The notes: generated by a model not told the origin, from the sequence alone. DNA of 64,000 bases from Candidatus Endobugula sp. (GCA_020628895.1 JAHDEM010000002.1:1-64000); one strand, 5' to 3'. Counted from the stretch's first letter, positions 19,481 through 29,601 are shown. Made by a program: numbers and translations.

Positions 19481-21534
19481 GCATGACGGAGCATAAATCT
19501 ATACCCTCAGTATCTGTTAACTATGCCAGCAATGGCAGCTCAAAGAAATCGAATGAGCTGGGTATGCGCGTCATGCAAGAGCGTGCTTACGAAAAACGTG
19601 GTGAACAATATCTTTTAATTAAGTCTCCACCTGCTTCTGGTAAAAGCCGTGCTCTCATGTTTATCGCTTTGGATAAACTGAACAATCAAGGCGTTAAAAA
19701 AGCCATTGTTGTCGTTCCTGAAAAATCAATTGGCTCAAGCTTTAACAATGAGCCACTGACAAAATATGGCTTTTATTGGGATTGGCAAGTCGTACCAAAA
19801 TGGAATCTTTGTAATGCCCCAGGTGAAGATGGTGGTAAGGTCAATTCAGTAAAAGCATTCCTTGATAGTGATGATCAGGTGCTGGTCTGCACACATGCGA
19901 CTTTCCGTTTTGCAGTAGACCGTTTTGGTGTTCCCGCCTTTGATGACTGCCTGATAGCAGTTGATGAATTCCACCATGTCAGTGCCAACCCAGATAACAA
20001 ACTTGGCGCGCATCTTGGTGAGTTTATTACGCGAGACAAAGTTCATGTTGTGGCAATGACGGGTTCGTACTTTAGAGGTGATGCTGAGGCTGTTCTTTCC
20101 CCTGAAGATGAAGCTAACTTTGAAACAGTGACTTATACCTACTATGAGCAGCTTAATGGTTATGAATATTTAAAATCGCTGGATATTGGCTACTACTTTT
20201 ATTCAAGTGGCGATTATACGCACGAGATTAGAGAAGTCCTCGATCCTTCAGAAAAAACCATTGTGCATATACCCCATCCCGCATCCAGAGAAAGCCAGAA
20301 AGACAAGTATTCCGAAGTTGAGCGTATTTTTTCAGCACTGGGCGACTGGGAAGGTTCAGATGAAGATACTGGCTTTCAGCTAATTAGAACGAACAAAGGG
20401 AAGCTGATTAAGGTTGCCGACTTGGTAGATGATGATCCAAAGCGTGACAAAGTATCAGCCGCGCTCAAGCGCCCGGAGGCCAAATCGAACAGAGATTTTG
20501 TTGATGTAATTATCGCGCTTGGCATGGCGAAAGAGGGTTTTGACTGGGTTTGGTGTGAACATGCACTGACGGTTGGTTATCGTTCCAGCCTTACAGAAAT
20601 TATCCAAATTATTGGTCGTGCCACCCGTGATGCTGAAGGCAAAACACGTGCTCGTTTCACAAACCTGATTGCAGAGCCTGATGCATCGGAAGAAGCGGTA
20701 ACAGATGCAGTGAACGACACGCTTAAAGCAATCGCTGCCAGCCTACTTATGGAGCAGGTGCTTACGCCTAAATTTAACTTTACGCCAAAAACGCCAACCA
20801 GTGGCCCACAAGAAGGCTTTGATTACGGTGAGGAAGGCTATAATCCAAATGGGAATAATGTTGGTTTCAACGAAGAAACAGGCCAGTTCCAAATTGAGAT
20901 TAATGGCTTGGTAGAGCCAAAGAGCGATAGTGCTAAACGTATTTGTCAGGAAGATTTGAATGAGGTGATCACAGCATTCGTTCAGGATAAATCCGCTTTG
21001 GAGCGAGGCTTGTTTGATGAAGAAGTTGTTCCTGAAGAACTCACTCAGCTAAAGATGGGTAAGATTGTTAAAGATAAATATCCAGAGCTTGATGCGGAAG
21101 ACCAAGAGGCTGTTCGCCAGCATGCAATTGCTGCACTGAATATCACTCAGCAAGCTAAAGATATCGCTAATGATGGTGCGGATGGAGAGGCCTCTGCTAA
21201 TACAGCGTTTGTAGATGGCGTTCGAAAGTTTGCTATGGACGTGCGGGAACTGGATGTTGATTTGATTGATCGTATTAACCCATTCAGCGAAGCCTATGCG
21301 ATCCTCGCTAAATCGATGGATGAAGAAAGCCTTAAGCAGGTGAAGGCCGTTATCAACTCCAAAAAAGTTAAGCTCACCGAAGAAGAAGCTCGTGAGCTTG
21401 CAACACGAGCGGTACAGTTTAAACGCGAGCGTGGTCGATTGCCTGATATTACAGCCGCTGACCCTTGGGAGCGCCGAATGGCAGAGGGTATCGCCTTCCT
21501 TCAACGGAAAGTAATGGAGGAAAGTAATGGCTGA
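19477..21534 (+). CDS. SF2 DEAD/DEAH-like helicase
   Basis: SPPASGKSRALMFIALD (Walker A), CLIAVDEFHHVS (DExH), SLTEIIQIIGRATRDAEGKTRARF (motif VI). Confidence 0.88.
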   Translation: MSMTEHKSIPSVSVNYASNGSSKKSNELGMRVMQERAYEKRGEQYLLIKSPPASGKSRALMFIALDKLNNQGVKKAIVVVPEKSIGSSFNNEPLTKYGFYWDWQVVPKWNLCNAPGEDGGKVNSVKAFLDSDDQVLVCTHATFRFAVDRFGVPAFDDCLIAVDEFHHVSANPDNKLGAHLGEFITRDKVHVVAMTGSYFRGDAEAVLSPEDEANFETVTYTYYEQLNGYEYLKSLDIGYYFYSSGDYTHEIREVLDPSEKTIVHIPHPASRESQKDKYSEVERIFSALGDWEGSDEDTGFQLIRTNKGKLIKVADLVDDDPKRDKVSAALKRPEAKSNRDFVDVIIALGMAKEGFDWVWCEHALTVGYRSSLTEIIQIIGRATRDAEGKTRARFTNLIAEPDASEEAVTDAVNDTLKAIAASLLMEQVLTPKFNFTPKTPTSGPQEGFDYGEEGYNPNGNNVGFNEETGQFQIEINGLVEPKSDSAKRICQEDLNEVITAFVQDKSALERGLFDEEVVPEELTQLKMGKIVKDKYPELDAEDQEAVRQHAIAALNITQQAKDIANDGADGEASANTAFVDGVRKFAMDVRELDVDLIDRINPFSEAYAILAKSMDEESLKQVKAVINSKKVKLTEEEARELATRAVQFKRERGRLPDITAADPWERRMAEGIAFLQRKVMEESNG

Positions 21535-22741
21535 GGTAAAACAAGAGAAAACTAATCAAGAGCTTTTGGCTGAACTTGGCGTAGAGGTTAAGCAAGAAAA
21601 GAAAGCTGCCAGAACACCAAAAGAAGAGCGCATCATCGCAGGCTTTGAGGAAATTCAGCGATTTGTAGAAGAGCATGGGCATGCTCCAGAGCACGGTGAG
21701 AACAAAGATATATTTGAGCGCTTGTATGCCACAAGACTGGATCAGATTCGAAAGCAGGAAGAGTGTCGCACTCTCGTTGAAGAAATTGATCATCAAGGTC
21801 TTTTAGCTGGCAGCTTGCAAGTGGCTGAGCCTCCAGCCGAATACAGTACGGACGAAGAGCTACTAGCTGAGCTAGGTGTTGAAGCACCTAAAGAAGGTGA
21901 TATTACCTACCTAAAACATGTGAAGTCTCAAGCAGACAAAAAGGCGGCAGAAGAGATAGCTAACCGCACTCCGTGTGAAGACTTCGATAAATTTAAACCG
22001 TTATTCGATAAGGTTCAAAGCGATTTAAAGCATGGACTTGTAGAAGCTAAATTGCTCAAAGATCAAAAAGACCGCGATTACATGGCCAAAATCGAACAAG
22101 GCGATTGGTTTATTGTAAATGGCCAAAAGGCGTATGTTGCCGAGTTTAGTAAAGAACGCAATCACGGCTTTGATAAGAATGACTATAGACTTCGTGTGAT
22201 CTACGACAATCGCACGGAAAGTGACTTGCTATTGCGCTCACTTCAGAAAGCGCTTTATGAGGATGAGGCTGGCCGAAGAATTGTTTCTCTTTCGGCAGGC
22301 CCGCTATTTGATGACGCAATCGAAGATGATGATTTGGCTAGCGGAATTATCTATGTGTTGCGCAGTAAGTCCGATCACCAAGTAGTTAGCCGAAACCGAG
22401 ATGTTATCCATAAGATAGGTGTCACAGGTGGTAAAGTTGAAAAGCGAATTGCCAATGCCAAGCTTGATCCGACTTTCCTGATGTCAGAGGTAGAAGTTGT
22501 GGCAACCTACAAGCTATCGAACATTAATCGAACCAAGTTAGAGAATTTGCTCCATAAGTTCTTTGTCGGAAGTCAGTTAGATATAGAGGTTCCTGATCGC
22601 TTCGGGAATATGGTGAAACCGAAGGAATGGTTTTTAGTGCCGCTATTTGTGATTGATGAAGTTGTTGAGAGAATCAAGGATGGTTCAATTACTGATTTTA
22701 AGTATGACTATAAATTGGCTAAGTTGGTTGAGGTGAGGTAG
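21527..22741 (+). CDS. GIY-YIG (T5orf172-like) nuclease with N-terminal duplicated ELLAELGVE motif
   Basis: SGIIYVLRSKSDHQ...VIHKIGVTGGKVEKRIANA...TKLENLLHKFF. Confidence 0.8.
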   Translation: MAEVKQEKTNQELLAELGVEVKQEKKAARTPKEERIIAGFEEIQRFVEEHGHAPEHGENKDIFERLYATRLDQIRKQEECRTLVEEIDHQGLLAGSLQVAEPPAEYSTDEELLAELGVEAPKEGDITYLKHVKSQADKKAAEEIANRTPCEDFDKFKPLFDKVQSDLKHGLVEAKLLKDQKDRDYMAKIEQGDWFIVNGQKAYVAEFSKERNHGFDKNDYRLRVIYDNRTESDLLLRSLQKALYEDEAGRRIVSLSAGPLFDDAIEDDDLASGIIYVLRSKSDHQVVSRNRDVIHKIGVTGGKVEKRIANAKLDPTFLMSEVEVVATYKLSNINRTKLENLLHKFFVGSQLDIEVPDRFGNMVKPKEWFLVPLFVIDEVVERIKDGSITDFKYDYKLAKLVEVR

Positions 22742-22806
22742 CGACTTTGCGTCGATATTGAGATTTCAATGAATTTTAAACAAAGGGATTTAAGGCGGGA
22801 TTTTTT

Positions 22807-23496
22807 ATGAAAGATTGGTTTCCATTCACCAGCTACGATTTCTACAGCTATCTTGCATGCGGAATGGTTTTCCTTTTTGGTGTTGATTACTGGTATTCAG
22901 GTGGTCAATATCTATTGCACGAATGGACGGTTTCTCAAGGAGCTTTAATTGTCGCATTGTCGTACATAGTTGGCCAGATAATAGCTATACCTTCTTCAAT
23001 GGTGCTTGAACACTGTCTGGTACGTAGTGCTTTGCGAGCTCCAGCGATTTTAATGCTTTCGGAGAAGCAAAATAAAACTGAAAAATTTATCGAGAAGTAT
23101 TTGATCGGTCGTCATTATTCTCCTTTGCCAAAAAATGTAATCAGCCGAGTATATATGAGAGCTGAGGAGGAGACGGGGCTTTCGTATACAGCTTTAGAAG
23201 CTGATGTAAATGAAATTTTTGCTCCTGCATTGGTTAACGCCAGAAAAACCGCTGAAATCCGTGACAGGATTGATTTCTTTCGTAACCAATATAGCTTTAG
23301 CCGTAATGTATCGTTTAGCGCGTTTCTAGTTTTTTTATTAATGCTTGATGGTTATTTTCGAATCGGAAATGAAGATTTCTTAGCTGGTATGATTTTCGCG
23401 TTTTCTATTAGCTTTGGTATGTTGGTTAGATTTATAAAATTCTATAGCTGCTGCGCCGCTGAGGTGTTGCGAAGTTATGCGAAGCAGAAGGTATAA
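22807..23496 (+). CDS. Membrane protein, unknown function
   Basis: Multiple hydrophobic segments; located in the defence operon. Confidence 0.6.
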   Translation: MKDWFPFTSYDFYSYLACGMVFLFGVDYWYSGGQYLLHEWTVSQGALIVALSYIVGQIIAIPSSMVLEHCLVRSALRAPAILMLSEKQNKTEKFIEKYLIGRHYSPLPKNVISRVYMRAEEETGLSYTALEADVNEIFAPALVNARKTAEIRDRIDFFRNQYSFSRNVSFSAFLVFLLMLDGYFRIGNEDFLAGMIFAFSISFGMLVRFIKFYSCCAAEVLRSYAKQKV

Positions 23497-23497
23497 A

Positions 23498-25279
23498 ATG
23501 ACCGAAGAAGTCGTTGCAAAAGTGAAGAGCATAGATATCGGTGGTGAGTGGCTCACAAACGGTCATCTAAAAGCTTGTATCCTTAAACTTTACCCGCCAA
23601 CTCAATCTGAGTGGGAGAATGATGGAAGTCGTGCTAATAACCTCTCCATGGCTACACAACTTCTTGTGCCCCCTGATGAATCCTCTCAAAGCTTATTGGT
23701 ACAAGAGTTCCCCGAAAAATCTGCGGTTGTGATAGCTCCTGAATTGGCTTTCGGGTCTCCAGATTTTCAGTCATTGGATACCCTTGTAAAAAATTATAAC
23801 CAGAATCTTATTTTTATTTGCGGCTTCGGGTTCTCGAATGGGAGTGACTTGGCTACTTTGGCACGGAGAACTGATGTTGAAGGCGTTTGGAACATAGAGC
23901 CTAACGCTAGTAAGCGATATAACGGCGGCTGGGTGTGGGTGAAAAACGGTTCTTCCACACAATGTTATATCTTCCTCAAAAATTATTTGGAACAGAACAC
24001 GGAAATTACTGTTGAAAACATTGCAACAGGAGATTATATCCTGCGCCTCAATGGCAATGACATAGTTATCTTTCCATTGGTTTGTGCAGACTTGATATCC
24101 AAGGAAGATGGCAGTCCTAGTAGCCGAATTGAACAATCTCTCAATAGAAACAGCAATAATAATCAGCGAGTATTGGTGACTGGATCGCTATTGAATAAGA
24201 AGTCAGAAAGTGATCATTGGAAGACTGCCATAGGTGATTTGTTAGATTCATCAAAAGCATCAAATGTTAGATTGTTATTAAGCAATTGCATTAACCCAGT
24301 TCCGGTGAAAGATGAAGAAATAGACAAGTGGCGATGTTTATCTGGAGCATTCCAGCATCGTGAAGGGTGCAAGCCGCCAGTCAAGCCACTCCCATATATT
24401 CGCTACGTTAATGGTGAAAAATTTTCTGGTCTTGTCTTACGTAATTCTGAGGTCGGTGCGCTTTTTGGAAAGTTGCAGTGGACAAATAATTCATCTGAGG
24501 GAAAACAAGCTTTTTCAGAGTGCGCACAACATGTTTGGAGTGGCGATAAATTTCATTCTTGTGATGCTATTTGTGCTGCGGATGAGCTTTACCGCTTTGT
24601 AATAAGAAATAAAGGAAACTTGCTACATAGTAAAATTACCTCAAATGAGGCAACAAGAACCCTTGCTGATAGTGAGCTTGATAAGCTATTAACTGAATTA
24701 TCGCCAACCTCAAATTCCCCCCTTCGTGCTGTTGCAGGGAAAATTTTTCAGAAATGTTTGAAGGGGGTAAAGCAAGATGCACAGTTCTGCCCAGATCAAC
24801 TATACAGCCGTTCAGAGAATCTCGATTGCGCAATTACGACACTAAGTCTTATTCAGCATGCTATTGAAGCCGAGCTTATGCCAGAAGGGAAAGAACTTGG
24901 GTATGGTCAGTTGCTGTCAAATAATGAAGAGCAAGAGATTTTGATTTGGGATTCTTCGGAGCATACAGCTAATCAGTTATACAGTCTTGTAAAGGAAGGT
25001 ATTGTTAAGGACGGTGGGAGTGCTCGCCCTTTAATGATTGTTGGTCGAGGTAATGGCGGTGGAAGTTTTCCTGATGAAGGTCGGATACACAGCAATCGGC
25101 TCGCGGATATTTCTGATGCCCCGCCACTAAATGTTGGTAAAGATATATGCGAAGCGAATGATCGAGTTGTTTTCTGGAAAAATCAGGGAAAAGTCGATGA
25201 TATATTGGCGTCTGCCGATCCTAGGCAGGATTTGGTTGCGAGCTTACGAGAAGAAATTATAGTGCCCGAGGATTCATGA
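23498..25279 (+). CDS. Nitrilase-superfamily-like (carbon-nitrogen hydrolase) putative effector
   Basis: VVIAPELAFGSPDF (E), GGWVWVKNGSS (K), NDIVIFPLVCADLISKED (C): E-K-C triad order. Start trimmed to ATG 23498. Confidence 0.62.
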   Translation: MTEEVVAKVKSIDIGGEWLTNGHLKACILKLYPPTQSEWENDGSRANNLSMATQLLVPPDESSQSLLVQEFPEKSAVVIAPELAFGSPDFQSLDTLVKNYNQNLIFICGFGFSNGSDLATLARRTDVEGVWNIEPNASKRYNGGWVWVKNGSSTQCYIFLKNYLEQNTEITVENIATGDYILRLNGNDIVIFPLVCADLISKEDGSPSSRIEQSLNRNSNNNQRVLVTGSLLNKKSESDHWKTAIGDLLDSSKASNVRLLLSNCINPVPVKDEEIDKWRCLSGAFQHREGCKPPVKPLPYIRYVNGEKFSGLVLRNSEVGALFGKLQWTNNSSEGKQAFSECAQHVWSGDKFHSCDAICAADELYRFVIRNKGNLLHSKITSNEATRTLADSELDKLLTELSPTSNSPLRAVAGKIFQKCLKGVKQDAQFCPDQLYSRSENLDCAITTLSLIQHAIEAELMPEGKELGYGQLLSNNEEQEILIWDSSEHTANQLYSLVKEGIVKDGGSARPLMIVGRGNGGGSFPDEGRIHSNRLADISDAPPLNVGKDICEANDRVVFWKNQGKVDDILASADPRQDLVASLREEIIVPEDS

Positions 25280-25854
25280 CAGAAGCTAATTCAAATACGG
25301 AACTTAAAGAATATTTCGTACAAGCGGGATTTGTAGATTCAACTGAGCTTATGGCCGATATCTGTGATATTCCAGATAGGGTGTTCGTAATGCACAATAG
25401 CTACGCTCTGGTGGTCGGATATGCAGCGTTGCCGGAAGAAAACGAGGCGGATTCTTCGTTAATGGAAGCAAAAGAGCGAATGCATGCTTTTATCCGTAAG
25501 GCATTATTAGTTTTAGAAAACCAAAAAGGCCTTATTGTTGATGGATATCTACTTATAGCACTTCATCAAGCGCCTCGTGCAGAAGTAAAAGAGGTCGTTC
25601 GGGATATTGAATTAGATACGAAAGTTTGTAGAAAGCATGTTGTATGGCCTGTGGAGAATGGGAATGGCTTAGAGAGGTTGCAATTCGTAACTATACTTTC
25701 TCTACCTGATCCGCTTCGTGGCAATTCTGCTAACGCAACTTCTTTTGAATTGTCTGTTGAGGCCAAAAAACTGCTTGCTAAGTATGATGAGCTTGGAAGT
25801 CTGGAGCGGTTATTAGATGCAATTAAAAACGGAGAGCTAGCCGATGCTAATTGA
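25276..25854 (+). CDS. Middle-component/LmuC-like small protein
   Basis: ATGA overlap with upstream effector and overlap with downstream SMC gene; 192 aa; YLLIALHQ...CRKHVVWP...LSLPDP. Confidence 0.55.
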   Translation: MTEANSNTELKEYFVQAGFVDSTELMADICDIPDRVFVMHNSYALVVGYAALPEENEADSSLMEAKERMHAFIRKALLVLENQKGLIVDGYLLIALHQAPRAEVKEVVRDIELDTKVCRKHVVWPVENGNGLERLQFVTILSLPDPLRGNSANATSFELSVEAKKLLAKYDELGSLERLLDAIKNGELADAN

Positions 25855-28810
25855 TAATCTTCAAATACAGTGTTTCAGAGGAATATCTGACTCTTTATCA
25901 TTAGACTTTACGGCACCTTTAACCGTTTTATATGCACCTAATGGTACAGGAAAAACCAGTGTTTGCGATGCCGTAGAATGGGTTTTATGTGGAGGTGTTG
26001 GACGGTTAGGGAAAGATGAAAGCATTCGATGCAAATTGGGTGATGACAGCCTTAAAACTACTGTTGAAGCCAGTATTCCTCAAAATGGCAGCCCATTTTT
26101 TATCAAAAGGGAGTTATCTGGCTCGGCTGCTCCACTTTATTGGAAAGATATTGATTGTGATTACACAGTTGCGACTGACCAAGAACTGCTCAGACGTTTT
26201 GTTAAAGCGTTACCTCCGAGTGGGAATTCAAATAAAGCTAAAGTGGACTGGGTACGATCAACACGGTTTCTTGAGAGCGATTCTCTGAGGCTTCTTATAG
26301 ACAGCGACAAAGAGTCAAATGATACTAGAAAACTAATTTTCTCAAGTTTATTTGGAGTAGCAGAGTATCAAAAGAACGAGCGTGACCTTAACAGGATTTT
26401 GGGCAAGCTTCCTTCTGAACGAAAAATTAATACTGAAATAAGCAAAATTAATAAGAAAATTGAAGAATATGAAGAATTAATAAAGAAGCTGACTGCAGAG
26501 CAAACTGCACCATACAGAGATCACGTATATAACTTGCTCAGTACTATTTCTGACAGCTTCGGGATTGCAAAAAATACAGACAAAGAAACTGACCTCCAGA
26601 AATATCATGAAACCTTAGAGGTTCATTATATTAAACATGTTGAGTCTCTAGTTGAGAAGAAATCTATACTAGCTTTTATTCGAGATAAAGTCGGGATTTA
26701 CCAAGAGTACTTGTCTAATTATGAGGCTCTCAACAAGACAATTGATGCGCGTGTTTCTAAGCAAGCTTCATTGACTCAAGATTTGAATAAGAAGCAGGCC
26801 GAGATTGCGGAAAATCAGGAATCTTCTCAAAAAAGAGATGAGCTAATTAATGAGCTCCATGAAACTGTAAACAGAATAAAAGACGAGAAGGCAACTTGGC
26901 TTAGCCTGTACAATTTGTACACAAGCATTCCCCTTGAGGTCGGTGTCTCAAAAAACAGATCGACTGAAATTTCTAACTATATTGTTTCTACAGAACAAAG
27001 AATTTCAACATTAAATGAAAAACTTCTTTTAGTGGGAGAACTTATCAATTTACTTCCATCATGGCAGAAGAAACATGCGGAGCTCAGGGGAATAGGTAGT
27101 GAGCTTGAGGCATTACGAGAGCGAAAATCAAAAGATGCGTCTGATATTCCCCTTGCAGAGCAAACATCAAAAATAAAATCAGAATTAGATGCTTTGCAAT
27201 CTTCACGTGAGAAGGTTCTGGGGGAAATTAATCTGCTGTTATCTTCGGGGAAAAAGTATGTTGAAACACACGCGGAGGATTCAAAATGTCCACTGTGTGA
27301 GCATGATCACGAAAGTAACTTTGTTCTTCAAGAAAAAATTAACACTCGCTTTTCCAAGCTATCAAGCAAGTCTAAAGAGGAAGCTGTATTAGCCTCGAGA
27401 CTTGATGAACTAACTCAGCTTTTGATTCAAGAAAATAACGATCTTAAAAAGGCTGAAGAATTAGCCAGAAATAAAATTGTTCTCATAAATGCCATTCAAG
27501 AAACAAGTGATAAGCTAATTGCGGTGGGCTTAGAAAAGTCAGATATATCTAAGCCAGAGTCTGTCTCTGAGAAACTTGAAGGCCTTCAGGTAAAAAACCA
27601 AGCCACGTTGGAAAAGTTACGCCAGAATATTGCCCCTTACAAAAGTGGATATGAAGCAGTTAGCAAATTAGAGGAAATGCGTATTACAACTCAGTCCTTA
27701 TTATCTTTATGGTGTAAGCGACTAGAGATAAGCGGTGAAGAATCATTTGATATAGATGGTATTGGACACGCATTGGAAAAACTAGAGGCAGCCCTTGAAA
27801 ATAAAATTAATGAACTGAAGCGGTTACGGGAAGACTCAAAACCAAATGTTAAAAAGCTCTCTGATGAATTACTAAAACTAGATGAAGAAAGTAAGAAAAT
27901 ATCTGCTGATATTGCGTCAGCCAAAGAGCAAATTACTCCAATTCGTAACTTTATTCAGGAGTATAAAAGAAAATGGTCGACAATTTCTGAGGCTGATGTT
28001 TTAAGTGATGCTCAAATCGAGAATGCTGCTGTCAGCATCGTAAAAAAGGAACAGATGCTTAACGAAATAAAGGGTCTTTTTACAAAAGTAGAGGAATATT
28101 TCGTTAAAATAAAAGAGTCAGAGATAAAAGAACGAGAGCACGGACTATACCAAAAGGAAATTAAAGAGGCTCAGGACGAGCTTAAGGAATGGAATCATCA
28201 AGCCAAAGCACGCTCTGTTGTTGAAGCTGAAATTGATCTTATAAAGGAAGAAATTAGACGTTTTATAGCGGAGGAGATTCGTCCTCTTACTAACATTATT
28301 AATACTCTTTATTTGCGCGCTCAAGGAAATCGCTTTATAAATTCGATAGAGGCTCGTCCTAGCAAAGAAGGTTTCTTGGAGTGGATTGCTGAGCTTAATG
28401 ATGAAGGTGAGTCGTTTGAAAAAATGCGGTCTTTGAGTCAAGGTCAGAGGCAAGATTTGGCTCTCTCCATCTTTTTAGCGCGTGCTAGAAGTCTTGGTGG
28501 AACTTTCTTCTTGGATGAACCGCTAGCTCATTTAGATGACCTGAACCGTGTTGCATTGCTTGATACGCTAAGAATAATAGTCTCTGAACAAAGAGCCACT
28601 AATCCTCTGCGCTTAGTTCTTACAACAGCCAGTAATAATCTGCTCAGACATTTGAGAGAGAAATTTAGTCTGGTGGAAGATGCCGATGGTAGACCTGCTC
28701 TTCGAATTTACAAAATGAGTGGTAATCCTAAAGTTGGTTTGCATGTAGAGCCTCCTGAACTTGTGCATTCCCCTAATAGGTTGTTAACGCATCATTCTAT
28801 TCACGCTTAA
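25844..28810 (+). CDS. SMC/Rad50-like ATPase with zinc hook (LmuB/ABC-3C-like)
   Basis: VLYAPNGTGKTSVCDAVEWVL (Walker A), CPLCEHDH hook, SLSQGQRQDLALSIFLARA (signature), GTFFLDEPLAHLDD (Walker B/D-loop). Confidence 0.92.
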   Translation: MLIDNLQIQCFRGISDSLSLDFTAPLTVLYAPNGTGKTSVCDAVEWVLCGGVGRLGKDESIRCKLGDDSLKTTVEASIPQNGSPFFIKRELSGSAAPLYWKDIDCDYTVATDQELLRRFVKALPPSGNSNKAKVDWVRSTRFLESDSLRLLIDSDKESNDTRKLIFSSLFGVAEYQKNERDLNRILGKLPSERKINTEISKINKKIEEYEELIKKLTAEQTAPYRDHVYNLLSTISDSFGIAKNTDKETDLQKYHETLEVHYIKHVESLVEKKSILAFIRDKVGIYQEYLSNYEALNKTIDARVSKQASLTQDLNKKQAEIAENQESSQKRDELINELHETVNRIKDEKATWLSLYNLYTSIPLEVGVSKNRSTEISNYIVSTEQRISTLNEKLLLVGELINLLPSWQKKHAELRGIGSELEALRERKSKDASDIPLAEQTSKIKSELDALQSSREKVLGEINLLLSSGKKYVETHAEDSKCPLCEHDHESNFVLQEKINTRFSKLSSKSKEEAVLASRLDELTQLLIQENNDLKKAEELARNKIVLINAIQETSDKLIAVGLEKSDISKPESVSEKLEGLQVKNQATLEKLRQNIAPYKSGYEAVSKLEEMRITTQSLLSLWCKRLEISGEESFDIDGIGHALEKLEAALENKINELKRLREDSKPNVKKLSDELLKLDEESKKISADIASAKEQITPIRNFIQEYKRKWSTISEADVLSDAQIENAAVSIVKKEQMLNEIKGLFTKVEEYFVKIKESEIKEREHGLYQKEIKEAQDELKEWNHQAKARSVVEAEIDLIKEEIRRFIAEEIRPLTNIINTLYLRAQGNRFINSIEARPSKEGFLEWIAELNDEGESFEKMRSLSQGQRQDLALSIFLARARSLGGTFFLDEPLAHLDDLNRVALLDTLRIIVSEQRATNPLRLVLTTASNNLLRHLREKFSLVEDADGRPALRIYKMSGNPKVGLHVEPPELVHSPNRLLTHHSIHA

Positions 28811-28880
28811 TACATATAAGAAGAATTTTGGCGAGCAATGAAAAATTCGAAATTTAGGTGGCTTATGGGGTTAAAGGAAA

Positions 28881-29060
28881 TCAAGGGCATGGAGCCCTTG
28901 ACGCAAGTTCGTTCTCGATATTTTCAAGTGAAGCCAATGCGTTCACACGCTCCGGTGTTTGCGGCTTGCTTCTCGCCAGCTCATTAAAAACCTTTCTATG
29001 CAGACCATAAAGCTCGTTCGTGTTTTTGGCTGCCAGTTCAAATCTTGTAATCAATTTCAT
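28881..29060 (-). CDS. Small protein (59 aa), not in the supplied ORF track
   Basis: ACAGGAGGTAACA-ATG start; MKLITRFELAAKNTNELYGLHRKVFNELARSKPQTPERVNALASLENIENELASRAPCP. Confidence 0.55.
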   Translation of the reverse strand: MKLITRFELAAKNTNELYGLHRKVFNELARSKPQTPERVNALASLENIENELASRAPCP

Positions 29061-29601
29061 TGTTACCTCCTGTTTTTGGAGGCCGTGACTGCCACGGCCT
29101 TTGTATGGCCGCGTGTTTGTGCAAAGTGACTGATCTGCACCTTAGGTCGCAATAATGTGAAGAGGCTTTACGCTTGCTGATCCGTTGTCACGTTGCGCTA
29201 GTGGTAATGCTAAAAGGCAGTGCTGGTTAAGGGCTCAATCAGGTGGTGCTGATTGATTAAAAATTGCTGGTAGTGCTAAAAAAGCACGACTGCTTGAAAG
29301 GCGTTGAAAGTTTTCGCTGCACTAGGCTGAAAGTTCAATAAGGTGTGAACACTGATCGTGTTCGCTTGATTCAATAATTACGTGCCCCTTTTGGGTAAAC
29401 GTCAAAATATCACACAACTTGTCTCCATCAAGACATCCCCCTTCCTTCCGCGCCCGAAAAGACTGGGCTTGTGCAGGACGGGCGGTTCCCCCTGTCTGGA
29501 TTACGCCAAAACATGTGATCTTACGCTCGCTTCTCTCGCTCCTTTGTCTGGGGTTTTCAACCCCAAAAGGGGATGTGTTTTTAAGATTAAGGAGAAAAGC
29601 T

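Noticed and set aside
16724-22741. BREX, DISARM, Druantia or Type I R-M assignment
   Set aside because: No PglZ/BrxC/BrxL, no DrmA/DrmB, no DruE-like giant helicase, no HsdS; only MTase, helicase and GIY-YIG are visible.
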